64,000 nucleotides of DNA from Nonomuraea candida. GTDB taxonomy: Bacteria; Actinomycetota; Actinomycetes; Streptosporangiales; Streptosporangiaceae. Under the pieces are notes generated by a model. That model ran no database searches. It worked only from the letters and a program-made list of their open reading frames with translations, and had not been told where the DNA came from. A program made the translations under genes and the position numbers. The DNA is taken from NCBI RefSeq assembly GCF_000725485.1, contig NZ_JOAG01000021.1:1-64000 (forward strand), in the 5' to 3' direction. Positions 46,139 to 54,961 of the stretch are shown in pieces (position 1 is the first letter of the stretch; every line of letters begins with the position of its first letter).

Positions 46139-48400
46139 TCAGCGGGGGGTGAGGCGGCGGGTCAGGCCGGTGTGGCGGCGGCCCGCCCCCCGGGTGCGCA
46201 CGGCCTGGGCCAGCGCCCGCCGCGAGCCGACGATGACGACGAGCTTCTTGGCGCGGGTGATGGCGGTGTAGAGCAGGTTGCGCTGCAGCATCATCCAGGC
46301 GCTGGTGGCCAGCGGGATGACGACGGCCGGGTATTCGCTGCCCTGGGAGCGGTGGATGGAGACGGCGTAGGCGTGGGCCAGCTCGTCGAGCTCGTCGAAG
46401 GCGTAGTCGACCGACTCGTCCTCATCGGTCAGGACGGTGAGCTTGTGCTCGTCGGGCCGGATGTCGGTGACGATGCCGACGGTGCCGTTGAACACCCCGG
46501 CCGCGCCCTTGTCGTAGTTGTTGCGCAGCTGGGTGACCTTGTCGCCGACGCGGAAGACGCGGCCGCCGTAGCGGCGTTCGGGCATGCCCTCGCGGGCGGG
46601 GGTCAGCGCCTCCTGCAGGGCGGTGTTGAGCGCGCCGGCGCCGGCCGCGCCGCGGTGCATGGGGGCCAGGACCTGGACGTCACGGCGGGGGTCGAGGCGG
46701 AAGCGGCGCGGGATGCGGCGGGCGACGACGTCGACGGTGAGGGCGGCGATCTCCTCCGGCTCCTCACAGGGGAACAGGAAGAAGTCGGCCATGCCCTCCA
46801 GCACGGGGTGGCGGCCGGTGTTGACGCGGTGGGCGTTGACGACGACGCCCGACTCCTGCGCCTGGCGGAAGATCTGGGTCAGGCGCACCCGCGGGATGTC
46901 GTCGGCCGCCAGGAGGTCTTTGAGCACCTCGCCGGCGCCGACGGAGGGCAGCTGGTCGACGTCGCCGACGAACAGCAGGTGGGCGCCGGGGGCGACGGCC
47001 TTGACGAGCTTGTTGGCCAGCAGCAGGTCGAGCATGGAGGCCTCGTCGACGACGACCAGGTCGGCGTCGAGGGGGTTGTCGCGGTCGAAGGTGGCCTCGC
47101 CGCCGGGGCGCAGCTGCAGCAGCCGGTGCACGGTGGTCGCCTCGTGGCCGGTCAGCTCGGCCAGGCGCTTGGCGGCGCGGCCGGTGGGGGCGGCCAGGAT
47201 GACCTTGGCGCGCTTGGCGCGGGCCAGCAGCACGATGGAGCGTACGGTGAAGCTCTTGCCGCAGCCGGGGCCGCCGGTCAGCACGGCGACCTTCTCGGTG
47301 AGGGCCAGGCGGACGGCCTGGCGCTGCTCGGTGGCCAGCTCGGCGCCGGTCTGGCCGTGCAGCCAGGTCTCGGCGCGTTCCCAGTCGACGTCGGCGAAGG
47401 CCTTGAGCCGGTCGTGGCCGCTGCGCAGCAGGGTGAGCAGGCCGGCGGCCAGCGCGGTCTCGGCGCGATGGAAGGGCGGCAGGTAGACGGCGGGCAGGAC
47501 GGCCTCGCCGGCGGGCACCGGCTCGCGGACGACGCCCTCGTCGGCCACCAGCTCCTCCAGGCACGCCGTCACCAGCTCGGCGGGCACGTCGAGGATCTTG
47601 ACGGCGTCGGCGACGAGGTTGGGGGCGGGCAGGTAGCAGTGGCCGTCGTCGGCCGCCTGCGACAGCGTGTAGCGCAGGCCGGCCTTGACGCGCTCGGGGC
47701 TGTCGTGGGGGATGCCGACGGCCTGGGCGATGGTGTCGGCGGTCCTGAAGCCGATGCCCCACACGTCGTCGGCGAGCTTGTACGGCTGGGTGCGCACGAC
47801 GTTGATGGAGGTGTCGCCGTACTGCTTGAAGATGCGCACCGCGATGGAGGTGGACACGCCGACGCCCTGCAGGAAGATCATCACCTCTTTGATGATCTTC
47901 TGTTCCTCCCAGGCGGCGGCGATCATCTTGGTGCGCTTGGGGCCCAGGCCGGGCACCTCGGCCAGCCGCTCGGGGTGCTGCTCGATCACCTCCAGCGTGC
48001 CGGTGCCGAAGTGGTCGACGATCCGCTCGGCCATCTTGGGGCCGATGCCCTTGATCAGGCCCGAGCCGAGGTAGCGGCGGATGCCCTGGACGGTGGCCGG
48101 CAGCACGGTGGTGTAGGACCACACCTCGAACTGGCGGCCGTAGCGGGGGTGGGAGGTCCAGCGGCCGTGCAGCTGCAGCGACTCGCCGACCTGGGCGCCG
48201 AGCAGGGGGCCGACGACGGTCAGCAGTTCGGCGCCGGTGCGTTCGGTGGCCACGCGGGCGATGGTGTAGCCGGTCTCCTCGTTGGCGTACGTCACCCGTT
48301 CGAGTACCGCGCTCAAACTGGTACCGACTTTTTCGGAGCCGGCGTCCGGGCTCCCCTCAGGCCTCCCCACATCGACGAGATTAGGGCAGATCTTGCTCAC
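46139..48400 (-). CDS. recD2: RecD2-type ATP-dependent DNA helicase
   Basis: About 753 aa. The N-terminal OB-fold and helix-hairpin-helix region (YLGSGLIKGIGPKMAERIVDHFG, LAEVPGLGPKRTKMI) is followed by two RecA-like domains: Walker A LTGGPGCGKS, Walker B VVVDEASMLD, GDVDQLPSVGAG, IFRQAQES and the C-terminal VSIHRSQGSEYPAVV, LLYTAITRAK. A 5-prime to 3-prime helicase for repair, acting without RecBC. GTG 48400 gives a length close to the family norm; the open frame extends further to 48700 without homology, and a TTG near 48315 is an alternative. It appears as a single gene. Confidence 0.95.
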   Translation of the reverse strand: MSKICPNLVDVGRPEGSPDAGSEKVGTSLSAVLERVTYANEETGYTIARVATERTGAELLTVVGPLLGAQVGESLQLHGRWTSHPRYGRQFEVWSYTTVLPATVQGIRRYLGSGLIKGIGPKMAERIVDHFGTGTLEVIEQHPERLAEVPGLGPKRTKMIAAAWEEQKIIKEVMIFLQGVGVSTSIAVRIFKQYGDTSINVVRTQPYKLADDVWGIGFRTADTIAQAVGIPHDSPERVKAGLRYTLSQAADDGHCYLPAPNLVADAVKILDVPAELVTACLEELVADEGVVREPVPAGEAVLPAVYLPPFHRAETALAAGLLTLLRSGHDRLKAFADVDWERAETWLHGQTGAELATEQRQAVRLALTEKVAVLTGGPGCGKSFTVRSIVLLARAKRAKVILAAPTGRAAKRLAELTGHEATTVHRLLQLRPGGEATFDRDNPLDADLVVVDEASMLDLLLANKLVKAVAPGAHLLFVGDVDQLPSVGAGEVLKDLLAADDIPRVRLTQIFRQAQESGVVVNAHRVNTGRHPVLEGMADFFLFPCEEPEEIAALTVDVVARRIPRRFRLDPRRDVQVLAPMHRGAAGAGALNTALQEALTPAREGMPERRYGGRVFRVGDKVTQLRNNYDKGAAGVFNGTVGIVTDIRPDEHKLTVLTDEDESVDYAFDELDELAHAYAVSIHRSQGSEYPAVVIPLATSAWMMLQRNLLYTAITRAKKLVVIVGSRRALAQAVRTRGAGRRHTGLTRRLTPR

Positions 48401-48714
48401 CCCGACACCCAGCCCGCGCCGGGGCGCCTCGACCCGCCACGGGTGCCGCCCGCGCGGCGGGTGCCGGCGACGCGCGGGCCGGGCGCCGCGACCGTCCAGC
48501 GGCAGCCGCCGGGTCATCCGCGCGCCAGGTGCGCGGGCCGGGCCGAAGAACCGCTTGGGACACCCTATAGACACGGAGAGGAACTGGCCGGATACTCTTC
48601 GTGTCAGCCCTCTTCCCTCTGCTTTCACACCGTCCCCACAGCGCCGCGAAGCCGGCTCGCCGTGCGCTGCCCCCGGGACCTCGTGGCCGCCGGGGGACAA
48701 GACAAGGAGAGACC

Positions 48715-49077
48715 GTGAAATCCAAGAAGTCTCTGCTCCTGTCCATCTCCGCTCTCGCCGCGGCGGCCTGCGTGACGGCCACCGTCGTGGCCCTGCAGCC
48801 CTCCGCCCCCGCCGCCGCGCTCGCGCGCCAGTCTGCCCTGCCCCCGGGCTGGCAGCTCGTCACCCTGCCCAACGCCAACGTCCCCAACTTCCAGCGCCGC
48901 ACGCTCTACTGCCCGGGCTCCAAGCGCGTCCTGGGCGGCGGCGCGGAGGCTCGCGGCAACGGCGCCATCCTGGTGGGGTCGTTCCCCACCGACGACGGAC
49001 GCGGCTGGATCGCCCTCGGCCGCCAGATCGGTTACAACGACGTCGGCATCAGCGTCTTCGCCATCTGCGCCGACTGA
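48715..49077 (+). CDS. Small secreted protein, 120 aa
   Basis: GTG 48715 has AAGGAGAGACC upstream. Signal peptide KSKKSLLLSISALAAAACVTATVVAL, cleavage near residue 33. The mature part starts around LPPGWQLV and contains LYCPGSKRVLGGGAEARG and GYNDVGISVFAICAD, i.e. two Cys likely bonded. The C-P-x-G-x-x-V-x-G-G-G-A block is a recurring motif of small actinobacterial secreted proteins of unknown role. Divergent from recD2 by 314 bp. Confidence 0.85.
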   Translation: MKSKKSLLLSISALAAAACVTATVVALQPSAPAAALARQSALPPGWQLVTLPNANVPNFQRRTLYCPGSKRVLGGGAEARGNGAILVGSFPTDDGRGWIALGRQIGYNDVGISVFAICAD

Positions 49078-49269
49078 CAGACCGGCCGTCACCGGCCACC
49101 ATCCGGCCCCGCCCGCTCCGGCGGCGGGGCCGGCACGGGCCCTGCACCGCTCCCCCGGCCCTGCGCCGCTCCCCCGGCCCTGCACCGTTCCCGCCGGGAC
49201 AGATCACTGCCCGGCGGGGGCCGGGCCGGGCACGCCCTTCATCGCCCGTAGCTCGCCGAGCGGATCGCG

Positions 49270-49545
49270 GATGTGGCGACTGCGGATCCGGATGCCCTCG
49301 CGGATAGGCCGGCAGGTACGGCTCGGCGTACAGCTTCTTGGTCACCAGCCCGTCCACGTACACCGGCGGTGAGACCGCCCCCACGCCGGCGCGCCCGTCC
49401 GCCACCTCCCCCGCGATCCCCCGCGATCCCCCGCCCAGATCGGTCACGATCCGCACGGTCACCTTCGGATACCGCCGCCCGAACCGCGCCAGCACCCTGG
49501 GCGGCAGGCGGAAGGCCGCGCTGCCGGGGCTTGTGGACGGCGATC
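49270..49545 (-). pseudogene. LysR substrate-domain fragment
   Basis: The minus frame reads RLPPRVLARFGRRYPKVTVRIVTDLGGGSRGIAGEVADGRAGVGAVSPPVYVDGLVTKKLYAEPYLPAYPRGH, the first part of a LysR ligand domain. There is no HTH before it (the DNA there is the operator region of the next genes) and no remainder after. A tandem duplication of CCCGCGATCC at about 49412 adds to the damage. It is a deletion remnant of a LysR gene. Confidence 0.65.
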
Positions 49546-49585
49546 GCAACCTATAGGTTGCCATTGATGGCAACCCGGAGGTTGC
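49546..49585. promoter_or_regulatory. Two tandem operators GCAACC-N4-GGTTGC
   Basis: GCAACC-TATA-GGTTGC (49546-49561) and GCAACC-CGGA-GGTTGC (49570-49585), centres 24 bp apart. They directly precede the SRPBCC/ArsR/VOC operon and are the likely binding sites of its ArsR protein. Confidence 0.7.
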
Positions 49586-49598
49586 GAAAGAGGGTGGC

Positions 49599-50033
49599 AT
49601 GGATCCGGACACGATCGAACGCGTGACAGTGCTGCGGCACCCCATCGAGCGGGTGTGGGCCGCGCTGACCACCGCGGAAGGGCTCTCGCGCTGGTTCGGC
49701 TCGGTGGCGGAGATGGATCTGCGGCCCGGCGGGCGCGCGTTCTTTCGCTGGGACGACCTGGACGAGGAATCCGTCGCCACGATCGTGACGGTCAACCCGC
49801 CCCGCCGTCTCGTGTTCAGCTGGCCGATCCCGGGCCTGCCGGCGGACGGCGCGCCCCACACGCTGGTGGACTTCACCCTGGAGCCGGTGCCGGGCGGCAC
49901 CCGGCTGCGCCTGGTCGAGAGCGGGTTCGCCCAGGCCGGGCCCGCAGCCGCCCGCTCCGCCCGCCAGGCCAACAGTCACGGATGGGACGCCGAGCTCGCC
50001 GACCTGGAGAGCTGGCTCGATGCGGCCGCCTGA
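49599..50033 (+). CDS. SRPBCC (AHSA1-like) family protein
   Basis: 144 aa. Single AHSA1 domain: ERVTVLRHPIERVWAALTTAEGLSRWFGSVAEMDLRPGGRAFFRW, then RRLVFSWPIPG and GTRLRLVESGF. Binds a small hydrophobic ligand. ATG 49599 sits just after the two operators. Its end overlaps the ArsR gene by 14 bp. Here the enzyme-like gene precedes its regulator, the reverse of the unit at 6.3-7.4 kb. Confidence 0.92.
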   Translation: MDPDTIERVTVLRHPIERVWAALTTAEGLSRWFGSVAEMDLRPGGRAFFRWDDLDEESVATIVTVNPPRRLVFSWPIPGLPADGAPHTLVDFTLEPVPGGTRLRLVESGFAQAGPAAARSARQANSHGWDAELADLESWLDAAA

Positions 50034-50391
50034 CGCGGAAGCGCGGGCCGTCGCGGTGTTCGCGGCGCTCACCGACCCGACGCGGCGGGCGCTGCTGGAG
50101 GAGCTCGCCCGCGCCGGGCCCGCCACCGTCACCGACCTGGCCCGGCGGCTGCCGATCAGCCGCCAGGCGATCGCCAAGCACCTCGACCGGCTCGCCGAAG
50201 CCGGCCTGGTCAGCGCCGGCGAACCGGCCGGCCGCCGCCGCCCCTACCGGCTGGACCCGGCCGCCATCCGCACCGCCCAGGTGTGGCTGGCCCGGCTCGC
50301 GACCAGGTGGGACGACCGGCTGGCCGCGCTGGAACACGCGCTGGACGTCACCGACACGACCAAGGAGTCACGCGACCATGAGCAAGCCTGA
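50020..50391 (+). CDS. ArsR family winged-helix regulator
   Basis: 123 aa. VFAALTDPTRRALLEELARAGPATVTDLARRLPISRQAIAKHLDRLAEAGLVSAGEPAGRRRPYRLDP is a complete ArsR HTH without metal-binding Cys. Overlaps both neighbours (SRPBCC by 14 bp, VOC by 14 bp). Presumed repressor of this operon through the paired GCAACC-N4-GGTTGC sites. ATG 50020. Confidence 0.93.
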   Translation: MRPPDAEARAVAVFAALTDPTRRALLEELARAGPATVTDLARRLPISRQAIAKHLDRLAEAGLVSAGEPAGRRRPYRLDPAAIRTAQVWLARLATRWDDRLAALEHALDVTDTTKESRDHEQA

Positions 50392-50761
50392 ATTCACGGC
50401 CGGCCTGAACATCGCCATGAAGATCCCCAAGGCGCAGTACGAGGCCACCGTGGCCTTCTACCGCGACACCCTGGGCTTCGACGTCCGAGAGGACGACGTC
50501 TCCTACGCTCCGACCGTCTCCAGAACGCACGCGGTGCGGTTCGGGCCCACCACGTTGTGGCTCGACTGCGTCGACAACTACAGCCGGCCCGACCTGTGGC
50601 TGCAGCTGCACACCGACGACCTGGACGCGGCGACGGCCGCGCTGGCCGGCAGCGGCGTCCACCCGTGCGACGAGGTCGAGCCCCTGGAGATCCCCGGCTC
50701 CAGAACCCACTGGATCAAGAACCCGGCCGGTGTCGTGCACCTGCTCGCCGAGTCGGCCTGA
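50378..50761 (+). CDS. VOC (glyoxalase/bleomycin-resistance fold) family protein
   Basis: 127 aa. NIAMKIPKAQYEATVAFYRDTLGFDVRED and TTLWLDCVDNYSRPDLWLQLHTDDLDAATAALAGSGV...HWIKNPAGVVHLLAE give the paired beta-alpha-beta-beta-beta modules. The usual metal ligands (His/Gln/Glu) are only partly present, so it may be a binding protein rather than an enzyme. Third gene of the operon, ATG 50378 inside the ArsR end. Confidence 0.88.
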   Translation: MSKPEFTAGLNIAMKIPKAQYEATVAFYRDTLGFDVREDDVSYAPTVSRTHAVRFGPTTLWLDCVDNYSRPDLWLQLHTDDLDAATAALAGSGVHPCDEVEPLEIPGSRTHWIKNPAGVVHLLAESA

Positions 50762-50989
50762 GCCCGGCGTCTCGGCCTCGACGAGACGTCAGGCCGCCGC
50801 CGGTACGTGCCCTGCGGCGGCAGCGCCGGATCTCCTCGGCCACCGGGATCAGGCCGGCCGCGAAGGATCACCGCTCTGAGTGACGCCCCGTCGCTCCGTC
50901 CCTGGCGGTGTCAGGGAATTCGCCGGAAGGGTCAAGATCGAAAACCCGGTGTTCACCGGAACGTCGTCCCTGCCTGGCATCAAGATCAC

Positions 50990-51325
50990 ATGAGGATCAA
51001 GCGCCACTTGCTGGCCACCACCGTGATCGCCCTGACCGCCATCGCCGCGCAGCCGGCCGTCGCCGCGAGCCAGGCCGCCGCCGTCTGCCCGACCAGCTAC
51101 CTGTGCCTGCAGCCGAGCGCGCCCGCGGCCCGGCTCCTGCTCGTCAAGGAGGGGGACGCCCGGTCCTTCCCGGGCGGGCTGCAGGTCAGCAAGGTGTCCA
51201 ACCAGACCGGCGTGGCGTACTGCGTGGCCGGCACGCCCTACAACTACGTCCTGTCCGCCCGCCAGACGGCGACCAGGACGCACACCGTGCTGTCGGTCCG
51301 GCCGGGCTCGGTCTGTCTGGCCTGA
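50990..51325 (+). CDS. Small secreted protein with four Cys, I36-inhibitor-like
   Basis: 111 aa. Signal peptide RIKRHLLATTVIALTAIAAQPAVAA. The mature part begins near SQAAAVCPTSYLCLQPSAP, recalling the C-P-x-x-x-x-C-L/F-Y/Q start of peptidase-inhibitor family I36 proteins of Streptomyces, but the rest (VAYCVAG, GSVCLA) is not a clear match. Two disulfides likely. ATG 50990; no strong ribosome binding site. Single gene. Confidence 0.7.
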   Translation: MRIKRHLLATTVIALTAIAAQPAVAASQAAAVCPTSYLCLQPSAPAARLLLVKEGDARSFPGGLQVSKVSNQTGVAYCVAGTPYNYVLSARQTATRTHTVLSVRPGSVCLA

Positions 51326-51598
51326 CCCGGCCCAGTAGGGGCGCCGGAGGCAGCGGCCCGGCGGCGGATCGTACAGGCGGTTCGCCACCAGGGCCGTCCC
51401 GTCCAGGGTGGTCGGGTGGAACGCGCCGCCCCGCCGGCCGTAACGAAGCGACCGGCTCGGCACGCCGAACTCACCGCACCCGGCCACCATGGCGAGGCCA
51501 CCAGCGAGGGCCCTGGACATGAGGGCAGGCATGAAGGCTCCGGGACAGGGCGACGCCCCCGCCGGGCTACGACGGGGGCATCGAGTCGAAAGAGGGAG
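51326..51598. other. Intergenic region, no gene seen
   Basis: Only shadow frames. The minus strand leads into the damaged secreted-protein gene; no clear hairpin was recognised. Confidence 0.4.
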
Positions 51599-52380
51599 CT
51601 ACTTGCTCTGGCAGCTCTTCTTGCGGACCTCACCCCAGAAGACGGGCCCGGGCATCTGGATGCGCAGCGCGAAGCACTGGTTCTTGTTGGCGGCTTCCCT
51701 GATCCGGTAGAGGTACTGGGCGACGCCTCCCACGGTGAGCACCTTGCAGGCCAGCTTGATCTTGCTGTTCTTGATCTTGTCGCAGCGGGACTTGATCACT
51801 TCGGCCGCGCCGGCCGCGCCGGCGTACAGCCAGGCGCTGTGGATCTGCTTGGTGAGCTTCTTGGAGAAGATCACCCGGCACATGGCCTTCCACCACTCGC
51901 ACTGCAGCTTCAGCGCCGGGTCGGCGACCACGGGGTAGGCGGCGCCCGCGTGGTTCACGGTCTGGACGAGCGTGAGGCGTTCTTGATGATGGTCAGCGCG
52001 CGGGCGATCTGACCGGTGCGCTGATGGGCGAAGGCCACGCTGGGCTCGGTGGCGGCGTAGGTGACCAGGCCGGGCAGCGGCTGATTGCCGGCCCCGGTGG
52101 CGTCCGGCATGCCGATGCCGATCGTCTCCTCGCTGACGTTCACCGACAGCGTGCGGTCGGGGTCGGTGGCGATGGCGAAAGTCCGCTGCACGTCACCGTC
52201 GGGGATGACCGTGGGCGGGACGGTCCTGGCCTCTTCGACGATCTCGGGGACGACCTGGGTGAGGGCGGCCAGTGCCGGGTCTTCGTCCTGTGCGAAGGCC
52301 GGGGTGCCGGCCACGTACGCGCTGCTGAGCGTCAGGGCCGTCGCTAACGCGACGACCAATGCCCGAGCCGGAGAACGCAT
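51599..52380 (-). pseudogene. Secreted protein gene split by deletion and frameshift
   Basis: Two frames overlap by GTGA at 51955-51958. The first (51955-52380, 141 aa) has a signal peptide (ALVVALATALTLSSAYVAGTPAFA) and a mature domain with SVNVSEETIGIGMPD...AFAHQRTGQIARAL. The second (51599-51958, 119 aa) reads NHAGAAYPVVADPALKLQCEWWKAMC and then a Lys-rich region with Cys. In intact relatives these are one protein; just before the second start, LVQTV is readable in its frame upstream, meaning the end of the missing middle. A deletion of the middle plus a frameshift is inferred. The C-terminal part could still be translated by coupling but would lack a signal. Confidence 0.65.
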
Positions 52381-52710
52381 GGATGTCCTTCCACGTGCAG
52401 TGAGGGGTCTTGCCTAAACGCCGCAAACCTAAAGATCACTTACGTCCGGCCGGGCGAATTTGGATGGCCGGGCGGTAAACGATTTCTGTCGTGCGCGTGT
52501 CCCTCGCCCAGCGGCAGCCCCACTCCCTCTTCCAGCCTGCGGCGGACCACGTGAAGCGGACGACGCGTCGCCCCCGGTGCGCCGGCCCCGGTGCGCCGGC
52601 CTGCCGACCTGCCGGCCTGCCGGCCGCCACGAGCGCCGGCACGCTCTGCAGGTCAGGAACATTCGTGGGGACTTCCCCGGGACCACGGCGAGGCCCCGAG
52701 CGCGGCTGGG
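52381..52710. other. Intergenic region with no gene
   Basis: 330 bp between the split gene and ArsR. It has an AT-richer part near 52425-52490, which should contain the promoter of the split gene, and short CCGGCCTGCCGG repeats at about 52600-52630. Confidence 0.4.
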
Positions 52711-53445
52711 TCAGTTCGGGGTGAGGTCCTCCTCCGGCACGTTCAGATGCCGCAGCAGGGCAGCCCGCCCCTCGGGGGTGAGCGTGATGAGCCGCGCGGA
52801 TCCGTTCCTGGCCAGCCAGCCCGCGTCGAGCAGGTGGCGGTAGAGCGCCGCGCCGAGGGCGCCGGCCAGGTGAAGGCGTTGTTCCGTCCAGTCCAGGCAG
52901 GTGCGGATGTGGGGGTGCCAGCCCGCGGGCAGCGGTTGCGAAGCGATGCCCTGTTCGGCGAGCCAGGCCAGGCCGCGTTCGCTGAGGCGGGGGCCGTACT
53001 GCGGTGCGTCCCAGGTCAGCAGCCCGCGCGCGGTCATGGCGTCGGCGATGGCGACGGCCAGCCCGCCGGCCAGGTGGTCGTAGCAGATGCGGGCGTGGGC
53101 CAGGGCGCGGCGGCGGTTGGCGTCGGCCAGGGAGCGGACGGGGGTGGGACGTTGCGGGGCGCGGGCGGCCAGGTTCTCGATCAGCTCGGCGGTGTCGGCG
53201 CCGGCCAGGCGCAGGTAACGGTGGCGGCCCCGGCGCCGCTCGGTCAGCAGTCCGCCGTCCACGAGCAGATTGAGGTGCTCGGTGGCGGTCGGAACGGACA
53301 CGCCCGCGTACCCGGCCAGCTCGCTGACCGTCCACTCGTGGCCGTCCAGCATGGCCAGGCAGAAGGCGGCGCGGCTGCGGTTGGCCAGGAGGGCGGCCAG
53401 GGCGGCTACGTCGGGGTGGCCGTCGGGCATGTCACGGCTGCTCAT
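52711..53445 (-). CDS. ArsR family regulator with C-terminal extension
   Basis: 244 aa, twice the usual ArsR length. HTH at about 10-85: VAALAALLANRSRAAFCLAMLDGHEWTVSELAGYAGVSVPTATEHLNLLVDGGLLTERRRGRHRYLRLAG. The C-terminal 150 residues (ARICYDHLAGGLAVAIADAMTARGLL..., then LDWTEQRLHLAGALGAALYRHLLDAGW) match a common actinobacterial two-domain subtype. C-x-D-H-L/ H-x-R-x-C-x-D-W-T positions might bind a ligand or metal. Divergent from the flavin-reductase gene, 66 bp away, its likely target. Confidence 0.9.
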   Translation of the reverse strand: MSSRDMPDGHPDVAALAALLANRSRAAFCLAMLDGHEWTVSELAGYAGVSVPTATEHLNLLVDGGLLTERRRGRHRYLRLAGADTAELIENLAARAPQRPTPVRSLADANRRRALAHARICYDHLAGGLAVAIADAMTARGLLTWDAPQYGPRLSERGLAWLAEQGIASQPLPAGWHPHIRTCLDWTEQRLHLAGALGAALYRHLLDAGWLARNGSARLITLTPEGRAALLRHLNVPEEDLTPN

Positions 53446-53511
53446 CGCCCTATCGTCGCAAAACCATAGTTAGGGAATCACCGAAACGTGGCGGCTCTAC
53501 GGTGGGCCGTC

Positions 53512-54150
53512 ATGACGACGCACACACCTGAGACGCATCCCGCCGACCGGCACCTGGTGATCAGCCCGAGCATCCTCTACTTCGGCACCCCGGTCGCCCT
53601 GCTGACCACGGAGAACGAGGACTCCACCGTCAACCTGGCCCCCATCTCTTCGGCCTGGGCGCTCGGCCAGGTGGTCGTCCTGGGGCTGATGCGGTCGAGC
53701 CAGACCGCCTACAACCTCTCCACCAGGCCCGACATGGTGATCAATCTGCCGGCGCCGGAGCAGTGGCCTGCCGTCGAGCGGCTGGCCCCGCTCACCGGCC
53801 TCGACCCCGTCCCGGACGACAAGCGGGAGCTCTACCGGCATGAACGGGCCAAGTTCGAGGCGGCGGGGCTGAGCGCCGAGCCATCCCATCTGGTACGGCC
53901 GCCCCGGGTGGCGGGGTGTCCTCTCCAGCTGGAGGCGCGGGCGCGGGCCTGCCGGGCGGACGCGACCGGCCGATTCCTGATCGTCGAGAGTCACGTGCTG
54001 CGGGTGCACGCGGCCCGTGGCATCGTCGTGCCCGGCACCGACCACATCGATCCGTCCGCGTGGAGCCCGTTGATCTTCAACTTCCGTCACTACCACGCTC
54101 TCGGGCCCGAACTGGGGCACAGCTTCCGCTCCCAGACGGTGCGACGATAG
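53512..54150 (+). CDS. Flavin reductase-like (DIM6/NTAB) family protein
   Basis: 212 aa. Split-barrel FMN-binding fold: ILYFGTPVALLTTENEDSTVNLAPISSAWALGQVVVLGLMRSSQTAYNL is the FMN-phosphate loop of the family. The C-terminus ends with FNFRHYHALGPELGHSF. It could reduce flavin with NAD(P)H or act as a flavin-dependent oxidoreductase. ATG 53512; expression is probably controlled by the divergent ArsR. Confidence 0.9.
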   Translation: MTTHTPETHPADRHLVISPSILYFGTPVALLTTENEDSTVNLAPISSAWALGQVVVLGLMRSSQTAYNLSTRPDMVINLPAPEQWPAVERLAPLTGLDPVPDDKRELYRHERAKFEAAGLSAEPSHLVRPPRVAGCPLQLEARARACRADATGRFLIVESHVLRVHAARGIVVPGTDHIDPSAWSPLIFNFRHYHALGPELGHSFRSQTVRR

Positions 54151-54508
54151 TCGCCAGCGGATCGAACGAACGCCGGGTCGCCGACGGTGGCCAGGGCGTA
54201 CCGCCTGATGAGCGCGCGCCCCCACGAGTCTCCATCGGCGGCCGCCCGCGCTGGAGCCGTCACCATCGGACCGGCCCGGCAGGCCGCCGGAACACTGCGC
54301 CAACCCCGAGCACGACCGGCATTCCGCCTATCGGGAACGGCTACGGCGACGCAGGGAAGCGGTCCGCGCCGCAGGCGAGCAGATCCCCGGCGGCCTCGGC
54401 CGGCCAGTCGGGCGTTCCGTGGCCCGCGCCTCTTGCGGACTCGTCATGAGGGATAGGTTGGACCCTCGCACCGACGTGAGAGTCGAGCCGGATCGGAGGG
54501 TGCATGTC
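54151..54508. other. Intergenic region with MerR-type promoter, possible gene remnant
   Basis: The plus frame from about 54302 reads PEHDRHSAYRERLRRRREAV and is protein-like, but joins no start and no clear family. It may be a remnant. The right end holds the MerR-type dyad at 54461-54484. Confidence 0.35.
54461..54484 (+). promoter_or_regulatory. MerR-type operator GACCCTC...GAGAGTC
   Basis: Arms of 7 bases (6 matching) around a 10-base spacer, preceded by TTG, in the pattern of MerR promoters where the protein binds between minus-35 and minus-10. It lies 24 bp upstream of the MerR ATG. Confidence 0.55.
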
Positions 54509-54913
54509 ATGCGGATAGGCGAGCTGTCCCGGCGGACCGGGGCCAGCGTGCGCTCGCTACGGTACTACGAGGAGCAGGGCCTGCTGCGGCCGGCGCGGCT
54601 GCCCAGCGGCTACCGCGAGTACGGCGAAGGGGACGTGAGCATCGTGCGGGGCATCCGCCTCATGCTCGCCGCGGGACTCAACAGCGCCACGATCGCGGAA
54701 CTGCTGCCCTGCATGGCCGACGACGGCCAGACCTTGACGCCGGCCTGCTCCGGCATGCTGCCCGACCTGCGCAGGGAACGTGAACGGCTCAGCGGCGCGG
54801 TGGCCGAGCTCCTGGCCGCGCGCGCCGCGCTGGACACGCTCATCGAGGCCACGGCGCCGCTCGAACCCGCCGACCCGGCGGCCTGCCGAGCCGTGGCGGC
54901 TCCACTCGGCTGA
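54509..54913 (+). CDS. MerR family transcriptional regulator
   Basis: 134 aa. HTH and wings: MRIGELSRRTGASVRSLRYYEEQGLLRPARLPSGYREYGEGDVSIVRGIRLMLAAGLNSATIAELLPC. A dimer helix (PDLRRERERLSGAVAELLAARAALDTLIEA) follows. Two Cys (PCMAD..., TPACSG) could be a sensor, but this subgroup usually senses no metal. ATG 54509 has GGAGGG eight bases upstream. No adjacent target on the same strand; convergent with the serine hydrolase gene. Confidence 0.92.
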   Translation: MRIGELSRRTGASVRSLRYYEEQGLLRPARLPSGYREYGEGDVSIVRGIRLMLAAGLNSATIAELLPCMADDGQTLTPACSGMLPDLRRERERLSGAVAELLAARAALDTLIEATAPLEPADPAACRAVAAPLG

Positions 54914-54961
54914 TCAGCGGCCACGGCAGCGGCAGGCCCCGTGGCCACGGGCGTGCGCCCT

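Noticed and set aside
46172..48718. An 848-codon plus-strand frame opposite recD2
   Set aside because: Low-complexity Gly/Val/Asp/Ala-rich antisense shadow; the minus strand encodes a full RecD2.
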